Origin: Trametes villosa
Taxonomy: Eukaryota; Basidiomycota; Agaricomycetes; Polyporales; Polyporaceae
Assembly (NCBI GenBank): GCA_002964805.2
Contig: PUDQ02000001.1
Span: 2,008,001-2,072,000 of the forward strand
Reading direction: 5' to 3'
DNA length: 64,000 bases
The notes under the pieces were generated by a model that saw only the letters and a list, made by a program, of their open reading frames with translations, was not told the DNA's origin and did no database searches. The position numbers were made by a program, and so were the translations under genes. This document shows positions 11,581 to 23,388 of this stretch, piece after piece; the stretch's first letter is position 1, and each line of letters opens with the position of its first letter.

Positions 11581-12350
11581 TTATGCTCTTGCCCATTGGC
11601 TCTCGAAGCTTGACACTCCAACCGGAAGAGAAGACTATGCAAGAAAGACAGCGTGAGCGAGGACATGGTACGGATGTGTCTCGGAAGAGGGTACCTTCTC
11701 ATCGTAGTCCACCCATTCGCCCTCCTCTAAGTCAACTTCAGAGAATACTGTTCCGGACTCTACGCCGACGCATTTCCAGATTCCCTGCGAAGCCCAATAT
11801 TGTTATCAGCGCTATGAAACAACACGCGCCGTGCGTCGTACCCTCGGGTCAAATCCAACGAACTCTAGACCTCGACAATCGATAGTGAGGAAAGGCGCAA
11901 ACTGGCCGTTCGCGTCGGCGGAGTAAGGCTTCGGTTTCTCGCCAGGCTCAAATTTAGCAGAGGACTCTCGTTTACAGAGGCCACAGCGCCAGACAAAGTG
12001 GGCTGTGCTGCCCTTTCCGGCCGTCACTTCGCGTTCTTCCTAGCGGTTTCGCGACATATATCAGTACTGTGGTACCGCAAAAAATCTTGAAGGCATACGA
12101 GTCTGTTGACCGAGACCATCTTTGGGTGTTCCTCATTGCAGCTCGTGCATTTAACCTACACCAGCGACCGTCAATGGCAGGCTCGCTCGCATGCGCAAGT
12201 AAATACCTTGAAGAAATACTCGAAATCATCGGCGGCAGGAACGAGATCGGTGACGTTTTCGAGCTCGGCTTTGATAGAGAGAAGAAGGCGCTGAATACAC
12301 GGTCACTAAGTCAACATTTCCTTCCTGTCCCCCGTCAAACTCACAGGCAT
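11581..12350 (-). CDS. DUF866 / CXXC zinc-binding protein (UPF0587, C1orf123-like)
   Basis: Exons on the minus strand are 12345-12350, 12207-12290, 12099-12155, 11842-12039, 11695-11784 and 11581-11634, giving 162 aa. The first coding exon is only ATG CCT. The product has two CXXC pairs, VKCTSCNEEHP and VWRCGLCKRESSAKF, spaced as in the family. Other family blocks are LSIKAELENVTDLVPA, then FAPFLTIDCRGLEFVGFDPR and GEWVDYDEK. Proteins of this family bind zinc through the four cysteines; a role linked to copper chaperoning has been reported for the human member, and I do not extend that to fungi. The gene faces mS35 head to head across 167 bp and converges on the IQ-motif gene. Confidence 0.88.
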
Positions 12351-12517
12351 CGTGGTTGGCTGTGGTGGCGGCGAGTGGCAGAGACGCGATTGGCAGCTGT
12401 TGCCATATCCGGACGCAAGAGCTTCCCGATGCGATCTCGGTCACCTGACGGCGGCCAGCTTTCGAGTTTCTCTGGTTTCGCGCGCTCGCTGCACTCAGAC
12501 CGCTCGTCCTCGGCGCA
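12351..12517. promoter_or_regulatory. Compact bidirectional promoter between the DUF866 gene and mS35
   Basis: The two start codons are only 167 bp apart and point away from each other. No TATA box is obvious on either side; the mS35 side is C/T-rich. Both genes must draw their core promoters from this interval. Confidence 0.55.
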
Positions 12518-13453
12518 ATGGCTCTCGCTCGTTCTTGCAGGGCCGCCTTTGCGCCCTTACGCCGCGCCAACCAGCTCCACACCTCCGCTGTCCTTTCTGC
12601 TCGCCAAAATGCTGCTGCCACTCCTGCACCCACCAAGCTGAGACGCGCTGTACCGGACCTGGAGCCTCTGAAGTTCGACGATGAGGTCCTCGAGGACCAG
12701 CTCCCCGCCGAGGACGATGCGCCGGAACCGACACATAGATATCTCGAGCAGCAACGTAATATGCTATACTACCTCCGACTAATTGAACATGAGATGCCTA
12801 AGCTCGTCGGTGCGTAGACCCGCGAATGGCTGCCTGGTATGTCGCTAAACTATCGTCCATTCAGCCTACCGCAAGCCGTTTGTTCCTCCTGATGCGTCCC
12901 TACCACTTGCCGTCCGCTCTGTCTCGTATGGCGGGGAACGGCACCCGGCTGCCGCCAAGCGTGTCATCGTCACCCCGGTCGCCCGTCTGCCGCTGAAGAA
13001 CGAGGCTGCGATACACAAGTTCAAGGTGCTGGCGGGCGTCCGGTGGAGCCCGGATGCGCCCACAGACTCTGGTTTCGCTACTGAGGAGAGCGGGGGAGAG
13101 CACGGGTACTTCAAGATTTCCTGCGAGGACTTCCCGAAGGCGGCTATGAACCTGAAGTGGGCAAGTGACACCCTCGACCGTCTCTTGGCGGCGGCAAACG
13201 TGCGTAACGCTCGCTTTCCCTACAACGTCAGCAAAACTGACATCCCTTACAGGACTCCAAGGAGACGTTCGCTGATATCCCGCTGGACACGCGGCACATC
13301 GAGGCGCGGATTCGCAAGGCAAAGAAGGGCGGACACATATACGGGCGGCAGACGCACCGGCCATCGCTGAAGGACTTCCCGAAGGAATGGCTTCCTACAC
13401 CAAGCCCCCAGGCAGCGGCCGCGCCTGGTGCAAGTAGTTCTTCACAGCCGTAG
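12518..13453 (+). CDS. Mitochondrial small-subunit ribosomal protein mS35 (RSM24/MRPS28 family)
   Basis: Exons are 12518-12809, 12865-13199 and 13253-13453, giving 275 aa. The N-terminus (MALARSCRAAFAPLRRANQL) is rich in Arg, Ala and Ser and lacks acids, as expected for a mitochondrial presequence. The core carries the mS35/S24 family blocks: YRKPFVPPDASLPLAVRSVS, then HPAAAKRVIVTPVARLPLKN, then AAIHKFKVLAGVRWSP, then YFKISCEDFPKAAMNLKWAS, and at the C-terminus PLDTRHIEARIRKAKKGG. mS35 sits in the head of the mitochondrial 37S subunit. The start is supported by the targeting signal and by the divergent promoter. No anomalies were seen. Confidence 0.88.
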
Positions 13454-13677
13454 CTCCCCGTGTCGCTTTCGTGATTCAGTTGCATCTTCTTCGAAGCGCG
13501 TAGTCCGGATTCTCCCTGAGCGCGCCGGCCGCGAGTGCGTCAGGCTGCCTGTGTCACGGTCGAGCACGGAATGCGTTCGTAGGGTTTCGTGAGAATGACT
13601 CGTCCCAGTGAATATCGGGGTGGGCAGGGAGAGAATTCGAAGGTACCCGCGAGGTAATCTCGTGACCTGTGTGGAAG

Positions 13678-13685
13678 TATATATG
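13678..13685 (+). promoter_or_regulatory. TATA box of the nitrilase gene
   Basis: TATATATG lies about 50 bases upstream of the nitrilase start at 13736, the usual region for a fungal TATA element. Confidence 0.4.
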
Positions 13686-13735
13686 TGCCCGCACTCGCTA
13701 TCCGTGCCCCTGGTCTTCAGCCACCAACAGCAGAT

Positions 13736-14924
13736 ATGACCAACACTATCAAGGCGTCGGTCGTGCAGGCCAGCACCGCAGCGTACTCCCTAGCGGACAC
13801 GCTGGACAAGCTGGAGAGGCTAACTCGCCTTGCTAAAGAACGAGATGGCGCGCAGCTCGCGGTGTTCCCGGAGGCATTGTCAGTACACTGTTCCCAGATC
13901 TTCTTATTCACTCGAGCTGACATTCCCTCGATAGCATCGGAGGCTATCCGAAGATGTCCACGTTCGGCATCGTCGTGGGCGACCGCCAGCCCGAGGGGCG
14001 CGACGAGTTCGTGCGCTACGCGAAGGCGGCCATCGAGATACCCTCGCCTGCGATTACCAGGATTGAGCAGATCAGCAAGGAGACGAACGTGTTCCTTGTC
14101 GTCGGCATCATCGAGCGCGATGGCGGAACGCTATACTGCACGGTAGTGTTCGTTGACCCCGAGAGGGGGTACGTGGGCAAGCACCGGAAGCTCGTGCCCA
14201 CCGCGATGGAGCGTGTAATCTGGGGCCAGGGCGATGGGTCGACACTCCCGGTCCTTGACAAGACCTTTGAGAATGCGTCGGCGCCAGGTAGCGCTGTGCC
14301 GGCCAAGCTGTCGGCTACGATTTGCTGGTGAGTGCGTTGCTCGTGTTCTGAGGCGCAACAGCTAAACATGCATCGTGCAGGGAAAACTACATGCCTTTGC
14401 GTGAGTATCTTGCGATATCCCAATACTCCCAACGTGACTGACAGGTATGGAAGTGAGGACATACTACTACTCGCAGGGCACGCAGATCTACTGCGCACCC
14501 ACAGTCGACGGCCGGCCGGCGTGGCAGCACACGATGACGCACATCGCACTCGAAGGGCGCTGTTTCGTCCTCTCCGCGTGCCAGTACGCGCAGGAGAAGG
14601 ACTACCCGCCCGACCACGCCGTCGCGAACGCGGCCGCGCGCAACCCGGAGAACGTGATGATTGCGGGCGGGAGCGTCATCATCAGCCCGCTGGGCAAGGT
14701 GCTCGCGGGCCCGCTGCTGGACGGGGAGGGCGTCATCTCGGCGGAGCTCGACCTCGACGACGTGTTGAGGGGGAAGTTCGACTTGGACGTGACGGGGCAC
14801 TATGCGAGGAACGACGGTGAGTTTTGGGGTGTTTTTGTTCGCAAGACCACGGCCTGATATTTCCTCTCTTGATGTAGTCTTCGACTTTAGGCTGCGCGAT
14901 CCCCCAGTGTCCAGCTCGCAGTGA
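13736..14924 (+). CDS. Nitrilase (carbon-nitrogen hydrolase family, branch 1)
   Basis: Exons are 13736-13878, 13935-14327, 14381-14400, 14445-14816 and 14878-14924, giving 324 aa. The catalytic triad is visible: Glu in FPEAFIGGYP (about residue 46), Lys in KHRKLVPT (about 130) and Cys in ATICWENYMPL (about 178). The Cys-Trp-Glu motif is cut by intron 2 inside the Trp codon, and a 20-nt exon encodes ENYMPL. Members convert nitriles to acids plus ammonia; the spacing and the WENYMPL context fit aromatic/arylaceto- or cyanoalanine-type fungal nitrilases, but the substrate cannot be read from sequence. The C-terminus is short ([12 protein letters not shown]). It is not in a metabolic cluster: its neighbours are a mitoribosomal protein and a septin. 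Confidence 0.88.
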
Positions 14925-16051
14925 AATAGTGGCGTATAGTATGAGGGAAGGCTATGCGCAGAGCAAACTAGGAAGTTCAATCACGCAACCTACACTCGTT
15001 CAGGAGCATTACAGGCTTGTACAAGCATAACATCAGGGCCAGCGACGCTCACATCCCTGCATATGGGGTCCAGCTATTGGCTAAGAGGTGTTTGTTCCTT
15101 CGTAGAGCTCGTCCGCGGGGGTTACATCGACGATTGGCATACTGCGTGCGATATGGTGTGACTTGAGCTCGCCCTCTTCCGTCTACCAGTAGCCATAAAC
15201 CACAGGATCATTCTGCAATCAGGGAGACGAGAACGACGTTGAACACAGTTCACCTGATTAAATGCCTCTACACTGACCTCTTACATCTGGCTGGGAAGGC
15301 GCTATGTGGTCCCTTCCCTACGCTGATCCTGGAATCTAGAACGCGAGGGTGACCCGCATTTCTACCTACAGCGTGCGATGCTCTTTGAGATGCGCTCCCG
15401 CGTTATTGCCTGTACCCTCACTAGGACCGTGGATGAGAGGATATGACATGCGGCTTGCCTGGACGGCGATGTGGGCGGCGAATCCCGGCTGGCGGGAGCC
15501 GTTGTGAAGCCGCAGTGACGGGAAGGCCGCTGGCAACCTTGGCTTCCGTCCTCTCCGCCACGACTTCGCAGCACTCGAGCGCAAGAGGAGGGGCGGCAGG
15601 AACACTGGAAGGGCGAAGATAGAGTTCTGGAGGGATGACTTCGCAGCCGCACGCCGCAAACGTGCCCGGAAATCGCGCGAGGGATATGAAGGCAGTCGAG
15701 GAGCGCGCGTTGCGGCTGATGACCATGTCGACCCCCAGCACGCCCCCCACCATCCGCGGGAGCCCGCTTCACTGGGTAAGCCCCTGCCTACGTAAAAGCT
15801 GGCGAGCGTGCAGAGTAGATGGTATATAACGTGTGGTGTGCTGCTAGATGGTGCTGCCCAAGCCTGGCTTGCGGTTCGGCGGCGCCACAAATTCAAGCAA
15901 CGGCAAACAAGAACAGCGCTCGCGGCCTCCTTCGATTTCTCCCCCCGTTCCATTCCTCGCGGCCATCCAGGTAACGCAGGGCTCTGACAGCGACCAGCCC
16001 CAGCCTCCCCCCCTCGACTCTCTCTCCTCCTTCGACCCCGCCGCCTTCACC
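14925..16051. other. Long intergenic region: nitrilase 3' flank and septin promoter
   Basis: About 1.1 kb with no gene I can support. A TATA-like run (gtatataac) is present near 15821-15829, and a C/T-rich stretch runs from about 15925 to the septin ATG at 16052. The 196-aa minus-strand open frame at 15366-15953 has no recognisable motif and low-complexity composition. Confidence 0.4.
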
Positions 16052-17784
16052 ATGTCCGACTACGACTCCACCAACGGCGACGCCTCGCTCTCCCCCAACG
16101 GCACCAGCAAGTTCAATGGCTCCTCCCCCTCCCTCCAGCAGCCTGTCGCTTCGCCCGCGCCCGAGGCCGGCCTCTCCCCCATAATCCGGAAAAAGCTCAT
16201 GGGCTTCGTCGGCTTCGCCAACCTCCCCAACCAGGTCCACAGGAAGAGCGTCCGCAAGGGCTTCCAGTTCACCGCCATGGTCGTTGGTACGTAGCGACAC
16301 GTTACACGCGTCAAGTCTGTACAGCTCAATTTGGCTATGCAGGCGAGTCGGGCCTCGGAAAGTCCACCCTCATCAACACCTTGTTCAACACCACGCTCTA
16401 CCCTCCCAAGGTCCCCATCCCCCCCAGCGCGGAGCGCCCCTCTACCGTCGCTATTGAGAGCATTAGTGCCGGTGAGCAGTCACACGCGAAGCGCGTCAGG
16501 ACGCGTCTAACATATTCCCGACATTCAGATATTGAAGAGAACGGTGTCCGCCTGCGCCTCACTGTCGTTGATACCCCCGGCTTTGGCGACTTCGTCAACA
16601 ACGATGAGTGGTCAGTTGGTCTGCTTCGCGTCTGATGCCCCCACCGCTTAACGTGCTTCTGGCAGCTGGAAGCCTATCGTGGAGAACATTGAGGCGCGCT
16701 TCGACTCTTATCTCGAGCAGGAGAACAGGGTCAACCGGCAAAAAATCGTGGACAACCGTGTTCATGCGTGTCTCTACTTCATTCAGCCCACTGGTCACTC
16801 GTGAGTACCCTGCTGCGTATGCGACTGGTTCCGAGGCGCTTACACCTTTTAGGCTGAAGCCGATTGACATTGAGTTCATGCGCCAACTTCACACGAAAGT
16901 GAACTTGATTCCGATCATCGCTAAGGCGGACACCCTTACCGACGAGGAAATTGCCGAGTTCAAGGCTAGGGTATGTCGCGTGTCCCTCGCGAAGTACGCG
17001 TAACGCTGATTGTCGCGGAACACAGGTCTTGTCGGACATCCAGTACCACAACATCCACATTTTCGAGGCCCCCACATACGAGAACGAGGATGAGGAGGCT
17101 GTCGCAGAGGCCAAGGAGATTGCGAGCAAGATCCCCTTCGCGGTGGTCGGCTCCGACAAGCTGGTCAAGACCCCTGACGGCCGGGAGGTTCGCGGGCGTG
17201 CATACCCGTGGGGTGTCGTTGAGGTCGACAACGAGGACCACTGCGACTTCGTCAAGCTCCGCCAGATGCTCGTCCGCACGTACATGGAGGAGCTCCGGGA
17301 GTACACCAACGACGTCCTGTACGAGAACTGGCGGACGGACAAGCTGCTCGGCATGGGTGTCGTGCAGGACTCTACCGTCTTCAAGGAGATCAAGTAAGTC
17401 ACGGTCATACATCCACGCCGGCGGCGTGTTGCTGATCACTGTCCACAGCCCTGCTATTCGTATCCAGGAGGAGCGTATCATGCACGAGGCCAAGCTCGCG
17501 AAGATGGAGGCGGAGATGAAGATGGTCTTCCAGCAGAAGGTCCAGGAGAAGGAGGCCAAGCTGAAGCAGTCCGAGGAGGAGCTTTACGCCCGGCATCGCG
17601 AGATGAAGGAGGCGCTGGAGAAGCAGCGTCTGGACCTCGAGGACAAGAAGAGGCGTATCGAGAGCGGGCGTCCGTTGACACCCGAGAAGGCGAGCGTACG
17701 TCGACAGCTGCACGTCTCTTACGCCGTCTTACTGACATTCTCTTGCAGACTGGGCGCAAGAAGAACTTCCTGCGTGGAGGTTAA
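16052..17784 (+). CDS. CDC3: Septin of the CDC3 group
   Basis: Exons are 16052-16286, 16343-16471, 16529-16610, 16666-16800, 16853-16970, 17026-17393, 17449-17695 and 17749-17784, giving 449 aa. A polybasic membrane-binding region ([27 protein letters not shown]) precedes the GTPase domain. G1 [10 protein letters not shown]3 DTPGFGD and G4 AKAD are present, followed by the septin-unique element, then a C-terminal coiled coil (about 350-430, Glu/Lys/Met-rich). The product is a filament-forming GTP-binding protein acting at septa and sites of polarised growth. The PIIRKKL...FANLPNQ...HRKSVRKGF pattern is typical of the Cdc3/AspB group. The ATG at 16052 is preferred over one at 15848 because it follows a C/T-rich leader and fits family length. 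Confidence 0.92.
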
Positions 17785-18250
17785 GGGATTCTGGACGTGT
17801 ATATCCTTGGTGTTCCGGTCTCCCCTGCTTTGTCCCAGTGGTGTTGCCCTACTTAGTGCCTTCTACTCGTCGTCCGCTGCGTTATCGTATCTTCTCTCCT
17901 CGTATGTTTGTCGATTCTAATCACTCGATAGTGTCCGCCTGAACACTCACCACGCTCCTTACTCGTTACTCCTGGATACCACCTTGTCTCGTCGTTTATC
18001 CGTACTGTGGTCTGGTCACTCCCTACTACGCAAAAGCTGTGGACTGTAGCGGGCCATGAGTTTTTATGACAATACCCTATACTCTACGAGCCGGAACTGT
18101 GGATGGATAATGAAGCAAGCCCGGTCTTTTCGCAGACGCAGCGACTTTATCGCATCAACATCGCCAAACAGGAAACGGTGGCGCGGGCTCGCTCAGTGTT
18201 AGAGCTTGACTCTGCACCACGCTCCTTGCTAGATCTGTACACTATCCGCC
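17785..18250. other. Septin 3' flank and importin promoter
   Basis: No gene seen. The stretch after the septin stop is T-rich, as expected for a 3' UTR. Nothing stands out before the next start at 18251. Confidence 0.35.
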
Positions 18251-21200
18251 ATGGCCAACGTCCAGGCCGTCCTCTCCGCCCTCGAAGTCTTCAGCCGCGC
18301 GCCGGAGAAAGCGGCGCTCGAGCAGGCGAACACATGGCTGCAGGATTTCCAGCACTCTGTAAATACCCGTTTCGCCCTTGGTACTCCCGGCCCACGGCGC
18401 GCATCTGACCCTCCGCTCCCAACCCCTGCCAGTCCGATGCCTGGGCGACCTGCAACGTCCTCCTGCTCTCCCCAGAGGCCCCGCCCGCGGCGAAGATCTT
18501 CGCGGCACAAACGTTCAGAACCAAGGTGCGTGCCTCTTATGTTCACGGGCTGGGCGGCAGATCTCATGCGCGGGGAAAGGTTACCTATGATCTCGGGGAC
18601 ATGAGTACCCCCGACCTCCTCCAGCTCCGGGAAACCCTGCTGAAGGCGTTGGAGACGTACCATGCTGGTCCCCGCAACATCCTCGTTCAACTCTGCTTGG
18701 CCATCTCCGGGCTCGCGCTGCAGCTCCCCGCTTGGGAGGATCCCGTGCAAGACATGATCGACGCGTTTGGGAGGAATCCGTCAACGGTCCCGGCCCTCTT
18801 GCAGTTTCTGACGTTGCTACCGGAGGAGGTCACGACCAACACGAAGATCCCGATCACGGTAAGTCGCGTACTGTGTGCGCACACGCCGGCGGTGGCGTCT
18901 GACTTGTATGCGCAGGACGATGAGTACAAGGAGAGAGCGTCGAAGCTGCTCACGGCGAATGCCACAAAAGTCACAGATCTGCTCGCGATGTACCTCCAAG
19001 CAGCGGGTGCGTACAGTCGCTCCTCGTACGCGCCGGGGCACTACTGAACGCGTCCATCCCACCACAGGCGTGACCTTTACCGTCCAGACCCAGATTTTCA
19101 ATGCCCTCAGTAGCTGGCTCGCCGCAGGGGAGATCGTGGCGATGTCGCTCCTCAACTCGCCTTTCATCCCCTACTCCTTCCAAGCACTCTCATCCGAAGA
19201 GCTCTTCGACTCCGCGGTCTCCGCCATCTGCGACCTCATCCACGAGACGCAAGAAGTCGAGGACAACATGCCCGTGATCGAGCTCATTGTCCCGCAAGTC
19301 ATCGCGCTCAAGCCGAAGCTCACGGAGTACAAGGACGACCCGGAGAAGATCAGGGGCCTCGCGCGCATCTTCGCCGAGGCGGGTGAGGCGTACCGCAGCC
19401 TGCTCCTGCACCACCCGGAGACGTTCTTCCCCATCGTGGAGGCGATCGGGGAGTGCTCCGCGTACGCCGACCTCGACATCGTGCCGATCACGTTCAGCTT
19501 CTGGATGCGCCTCGCGCAGAGCATCGGCAAGCGGCCCTCGGTGTCGCCGCTCTTCTTGGACGCGTACCGCGCGCTCATGGACGTGATTATCCGCCACCTA
19601 CACTTCCCCGCGGACCTTTCCACGTTCTCGGGTCAGGAGGCGGAGAACTTCCGCTCGTTCCGTCATGTCATGGGCGACACCCTCAAGGACTGCTGCTATG
19701 TCCTCGGGACAGAGCAGTGTCTGTTGGCTGCGTACGAGCGGATCACGCGCGAGCTTTCGCGACCCACAGTTTCTTGGCAGGAGATTGAGGCGCCGCTCTT
19801 CGCGATGCGCTCCATGGGTGCGGAGATCGACCCGAACGACGACCAGGCCGTCCCCAAAATCATGGATCTGATACCCTCCCTGCCTGCGCACCCCCGCGTA
19901 CGCTACGCGGCTCTCCTCATTGTCTCCCGCTACACGGAATGGATCAACAAGCACCCCGACTACATACCCTACCAGCTTCAGTACATCTCGGCGGGTTTCG
20001 AGGATTCAGACCAGGAGGTCAACGCTGCTGCAGGACAAGCCTTGAAGTACCTATGCCAGGATTGCAAACGCGTAGGTTTAGTTCTCGGTCTCCAGCTGAC
20101 CCACGCTGACGGAAGTTGTTGGGCAGCATCTTGTTGAGTTCCTCCCTCAGCTACACTCATTCTTGGCGACCATGGGCTCCAAGCTCGTCCAAGATGACAA
20201 GGTGCAGGTATACGAGGCGATAGCGTACGTTATCTCCGCTATGCCCATGGAACAAGCAGCGCAGTCTCTTCGCACGTTCTCGTTGGATATTCTCGGACAT
20301 GTCCATGCACTCGCCGCGAAGACGACACCAGCGACGAAGGAGGAGTTGGTCAACATCACGCGTAAGCTTGACGCCGTCCGCGTCCTATTGGCCCTTCTAA
20401 TCACGGCACACAGACGACCTCGAGAATCTGGAAGTGATGCTGGGGGTGATCCAGTCGTTTGGGGACCATCTCCCAGCAGCATGCCAGAACACTCACCAAG
20501 AAGCCTGGGCTGTCTTCGAGCCGTTCCTCGCAAAATACGGCTCCGAGTATTCTATCTGCGAGCGCACGACGCGGGTGCTCCGGCTCGGGCTCAACTTCTT
20601 TGGCTCCATCACGCTCCCTATTCTCCCATCAGTCCTGACGCGGATGGCAACCTGCTTCGAGACGACCGGCTTCTCTAGCTATCTCTGGATGGCGGGCAAG
20701 ATTGTGGGGCGCTTCGGGAACGAAGAAGACCCTGCTTTGCGTGCGGCCTTCAAGGACGTCTACGAGAGGTCGTCGAACAAGCTGGTCTCGATACTGCAGG
20801 AGAAGCCTGCGCAAATGATACCCGACGGTAGGGGACAGGTCGTTCTGAGCTTCTACCAGCCCGCTGACGCGTGCCCACAGTGCTAGAGGATTACTTGCAG
20901 ATGCTCTTGCAGATGATAGAATTCACGCCCGATGTCTTCTTCCCCTCACCCGCCTTTGCTGTCTCTTTCCGCGTGGCCATGGCCTCGCTAACCCTCGTGC
21001 ACTCTGATATTGTCTTCGCAGCACTAGACCTGCTCCGCACAATTGTCACACACGACTCCCTCGCGCCAACCTCCCAGCCTCCGCCGCCCAAATTCCCCAT
21101 CTATGCTGCTGCGATCCGGCCTGTCGTCGAACGGGAAGGGCAGGAGCTAACTAGCCTGCTCTTGTCTGGTCTCGTGGGCGACTTCCCGGAAGAGTCCATT

Positions 21201-21513
21201 CCGATGGTCGTGTCGGTCTTCCGTGTCCTGGGAGCGCTCTGGCCGTCCCAGCTGCATGCCTGGTTGCCGTCGGCCGTGCAACAGCTCCCGTCGACGGCCG
21301 CGCCCGACCAGGTGAAGTCGTCGTTCTTGGCGGATATCAACACGTACGTCTTAGCGCTCTGTCCTCACCCGTGGCTCTGGGCTCTGACGTCAGCTCGTTT
21401 ATAGATCCATTCAGTCGGGCGACGTTGAGAAGGTCAAATATGCGATCAGGAACCTGCACCGGGCGTCACGAAAAGCGCGGGAGAGGCGGCGGGCGGGGCC
21501 GCTGGAGGGCTGA
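18251..21513 (+). CDS. MTR10: Nuclear import receptor MTR10 / transportin-3 (importin-beta family)
   Basis: Exons are 18251-18358, 18433-18525, 18580-18858, 18916-19006, 19068-20071, 20127-20361, 20414-20827, 20881-21343 and 21405-21513, giving 931 aa, the usual size. An importin-beta N-terminal segment is at residues about 1-75 (ALEQANTWLQDFQHSSDAW, then KIFAAQTFRTKVTYDL). The rest is HEAT-type alpha-solenoid, with DFFRFRH-like equivalents reading ENFRSFRHVMGDTLKDCC at about 390-410. Known role: Mtr10/TNPO3 imports SR-type RNA-binding proteins (Npl3 in yeast) into the nucleus. The C-terminus is basic (LHRASRKARERRRAG). Every intron keeps the solenoid frame. Exon 5 alone is about 1 kb, which anchors the model. 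Confidence 0.9.
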
Positions 21514-21798
21514 GCGGGGAGCTGTACGGATAGAGTAGTCACGCAAAATTGTATACGTACGCGCGGAGAGCGAGTGTATTGAGCAGCATGTCCGACGCCC
21601 ACGATGCGCTCTTACGGTCGAGTCGGAGGGAGGTGCGTGATTCTCTTCTGCGGCCGAGGGCCGGGTGCGGCGATACGGGCGTGGCACGTGCGTTGATTGG
21701 ATCTCCCAAAAACGGAGCGGTGCAGCCTGACACGGCGGACGCGTCAAAGCAGCCAGCTCAACTCTCTTCCTCACCTCTCCTACTCCCCTCTATCCGCC

Positions 21799-23233
21799 AT
21801 GCTCCGTCGTGCTGGCCAGTCTCTCGCGCCCGCAAGTGAGCCCTCGTTCCCTCCATTTGCACCTCTGAGCAATGTTTGACCGTTCGTGCCAGCTGGGCGC
21901 CGGGCGTTCTCCCAGTCTGCGTCCCGACAGAACTACGACGCGACCATCCGGAACCTCCTCATCCACAAGGACACCAAGGTGCTCTGCCAGGGCCTCACCG
22001 GAAAGACTGTGCGTCCTCTTCCCGTCGGTGCTCGTTTGCTCTCTTGACCCGTATCTGCGACAGGGTACTTTCCATGTGAAGGAGGCGCTCGAGTACGGGA
22101 CGCGAATGGTCGGCGGTGTCTCCCCCAAGAAGGCCGGGCAGACCCACCTCGGACTTCCCATTTTCGGCACCGTCAAGGAGGTACGCTCGTCGTGGAACCC
22201 GGTGTTTTCCCCCGCTCATGCGTCGTAGGCTGTCAGGGAGGTGCAGCCCGACGCGACCGTCCTCTACGTGCCACCACCCACCGCGGCGGACGCTATCATC
22301 GAGGCGATTGAGAACGAGATTGGCCTCATTGTCTGCATTACGGAGGGCATCCCTCAGCAGGACGAAATCAGGGTGCGTCTCTCCCCCGCCTTCCCGGTGC
22401 GGGACAGCGCGCTGAACCCGCTCCGCCGTCGGAACAGGTCCAGAACGCGCTCAAGAGCCAGTCGAAGTCGCGTCTCGTGGGCCCGAACTGCCCCGGCATC
22501 ATCAACCCCGAGGGCTGCAAGATGGGCATTCAGCCTGGTGCCATTCACAAGCCGGGTCGCATCGGTGAGTCTGGGAAACCCATGACACTATTCCTTCCGT
22601 GACATTTCCTCCAGGAATCGTCTCGCGCTCGGGTACGCTCACGTACGAGGCGGTCGCGCAGACCACCGGCGTCGGTCTCGGCCAGTCCCTTGTCGTTGGC
22701 ATTGGCGGCGACCCGTTCCCGGGCACGAAGCACATCGACGTCGTGAAGCTGTTCCTCGAGGACCCCCGCACGGAGGGTGCGTCCGCTCCGCACTGAATTC
22801 CGAGTGCGCATGTGGGGCTAATGCGGTCCTTAGGCATCGTCCTCATTGGCGAGATTGGCGGCGGAATGGAGGAGGAAGCCGCGGAGTACCTCGAGAAGTA
22901 CAACAAAACGCGTAGCAGCCCCAAGCCTGTCGTCGGTTTCATTGCCGGCCGGACTGCGCCCCCTGGCAGGCGTATGGGCCACGCCGGTGCCATCATCTCT
23001 GGCGGCAAGGGTGCGTCCCATGATTCAGTGTGCGGGTATACGACTCATCACCGCTGTATACAGGTGCGGCGTCGGACAAGGTCGCGGCTCTCGAGAAGGC
23101 GGGCGCTCTCGTGACCGACAGCCCCGCCAAGATCGGCTCGACTATGCTCAAGGTACGTCGTCCTGTCTTCTCCAGTTCCGTGCGACATCCTAAAACCTGT
23201 TCACAGGCCATGCAAGCCGCTGGACTCGCGTAG
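21799..23233 (+). CDS. LSC1: Succinyl-CoA ligase, alpha subunit, mitochondrial
   Basis: Exons are 21799-21835, 21893-22008, 22064-22180, 22229-22372, 22438-22564, 22615-22776, 22834-23010, 23064-23152 and 23207-23233, giving 331 aa. A mitochondrial presequence ([20 protein letters not shown]) precedes the CoA-binding domain ([27 protein letters not shown]). The ligase part contains [11 protein letters not shown], then [10 protein letters not shown], then [14 protein letters not shown], and the phosphohistidine loop GHAGAI (about residue 280). The enzyme interconverts succinyl-CoA and succinate in the TCA cycle with substrate-level phosphorylation, together with a beta subunit not in this window. 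The small first exon (37 nt) carries only part of the presequence; the last exon is nine codons. Confidence 0.94.
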
Positions 23234-23388
23234 ACTACATTAGACGGCACGAGAACCCCGGCGTAGCATATAGCAGCCCATTTGTGTGCTTTTCCTGAGG
23301 CCTGATTACGTAATAGACTACGGATACGGTCGGTGTAACCTGTCCTTGTGCTTGCGATCGTATCGAACGCTGCGTTCTGTATACCACT

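Noticed and set aside
13736..14924. Nitrilase as part of a specialised-metabolite cluster
   Set aside because: Neighbours are a mitoribosomal protein and a septin; no synthase, P450 or transporter is adjacent.
15366..15953. A 195-residue minus-strand open frame in the nitrilase-septin gap
   Set aside because: It has no recognisable domain, low-complexity Ser/Arg composition, and overlaps what looks like septin promoter.
15848..16051. An upstream in-frame start for the septin
   Set aside because: The added 68 residues are Pro/Ser-rich and correspond to a C/T-rich leader; the ATG at 16052 fits family length.
16611..16665. Alternative septin donor giving NNDDWKP
   Set aside because: The donor at 16611 giving NNDECWKP fits the septin family, which usually has a Cys-Trp there.
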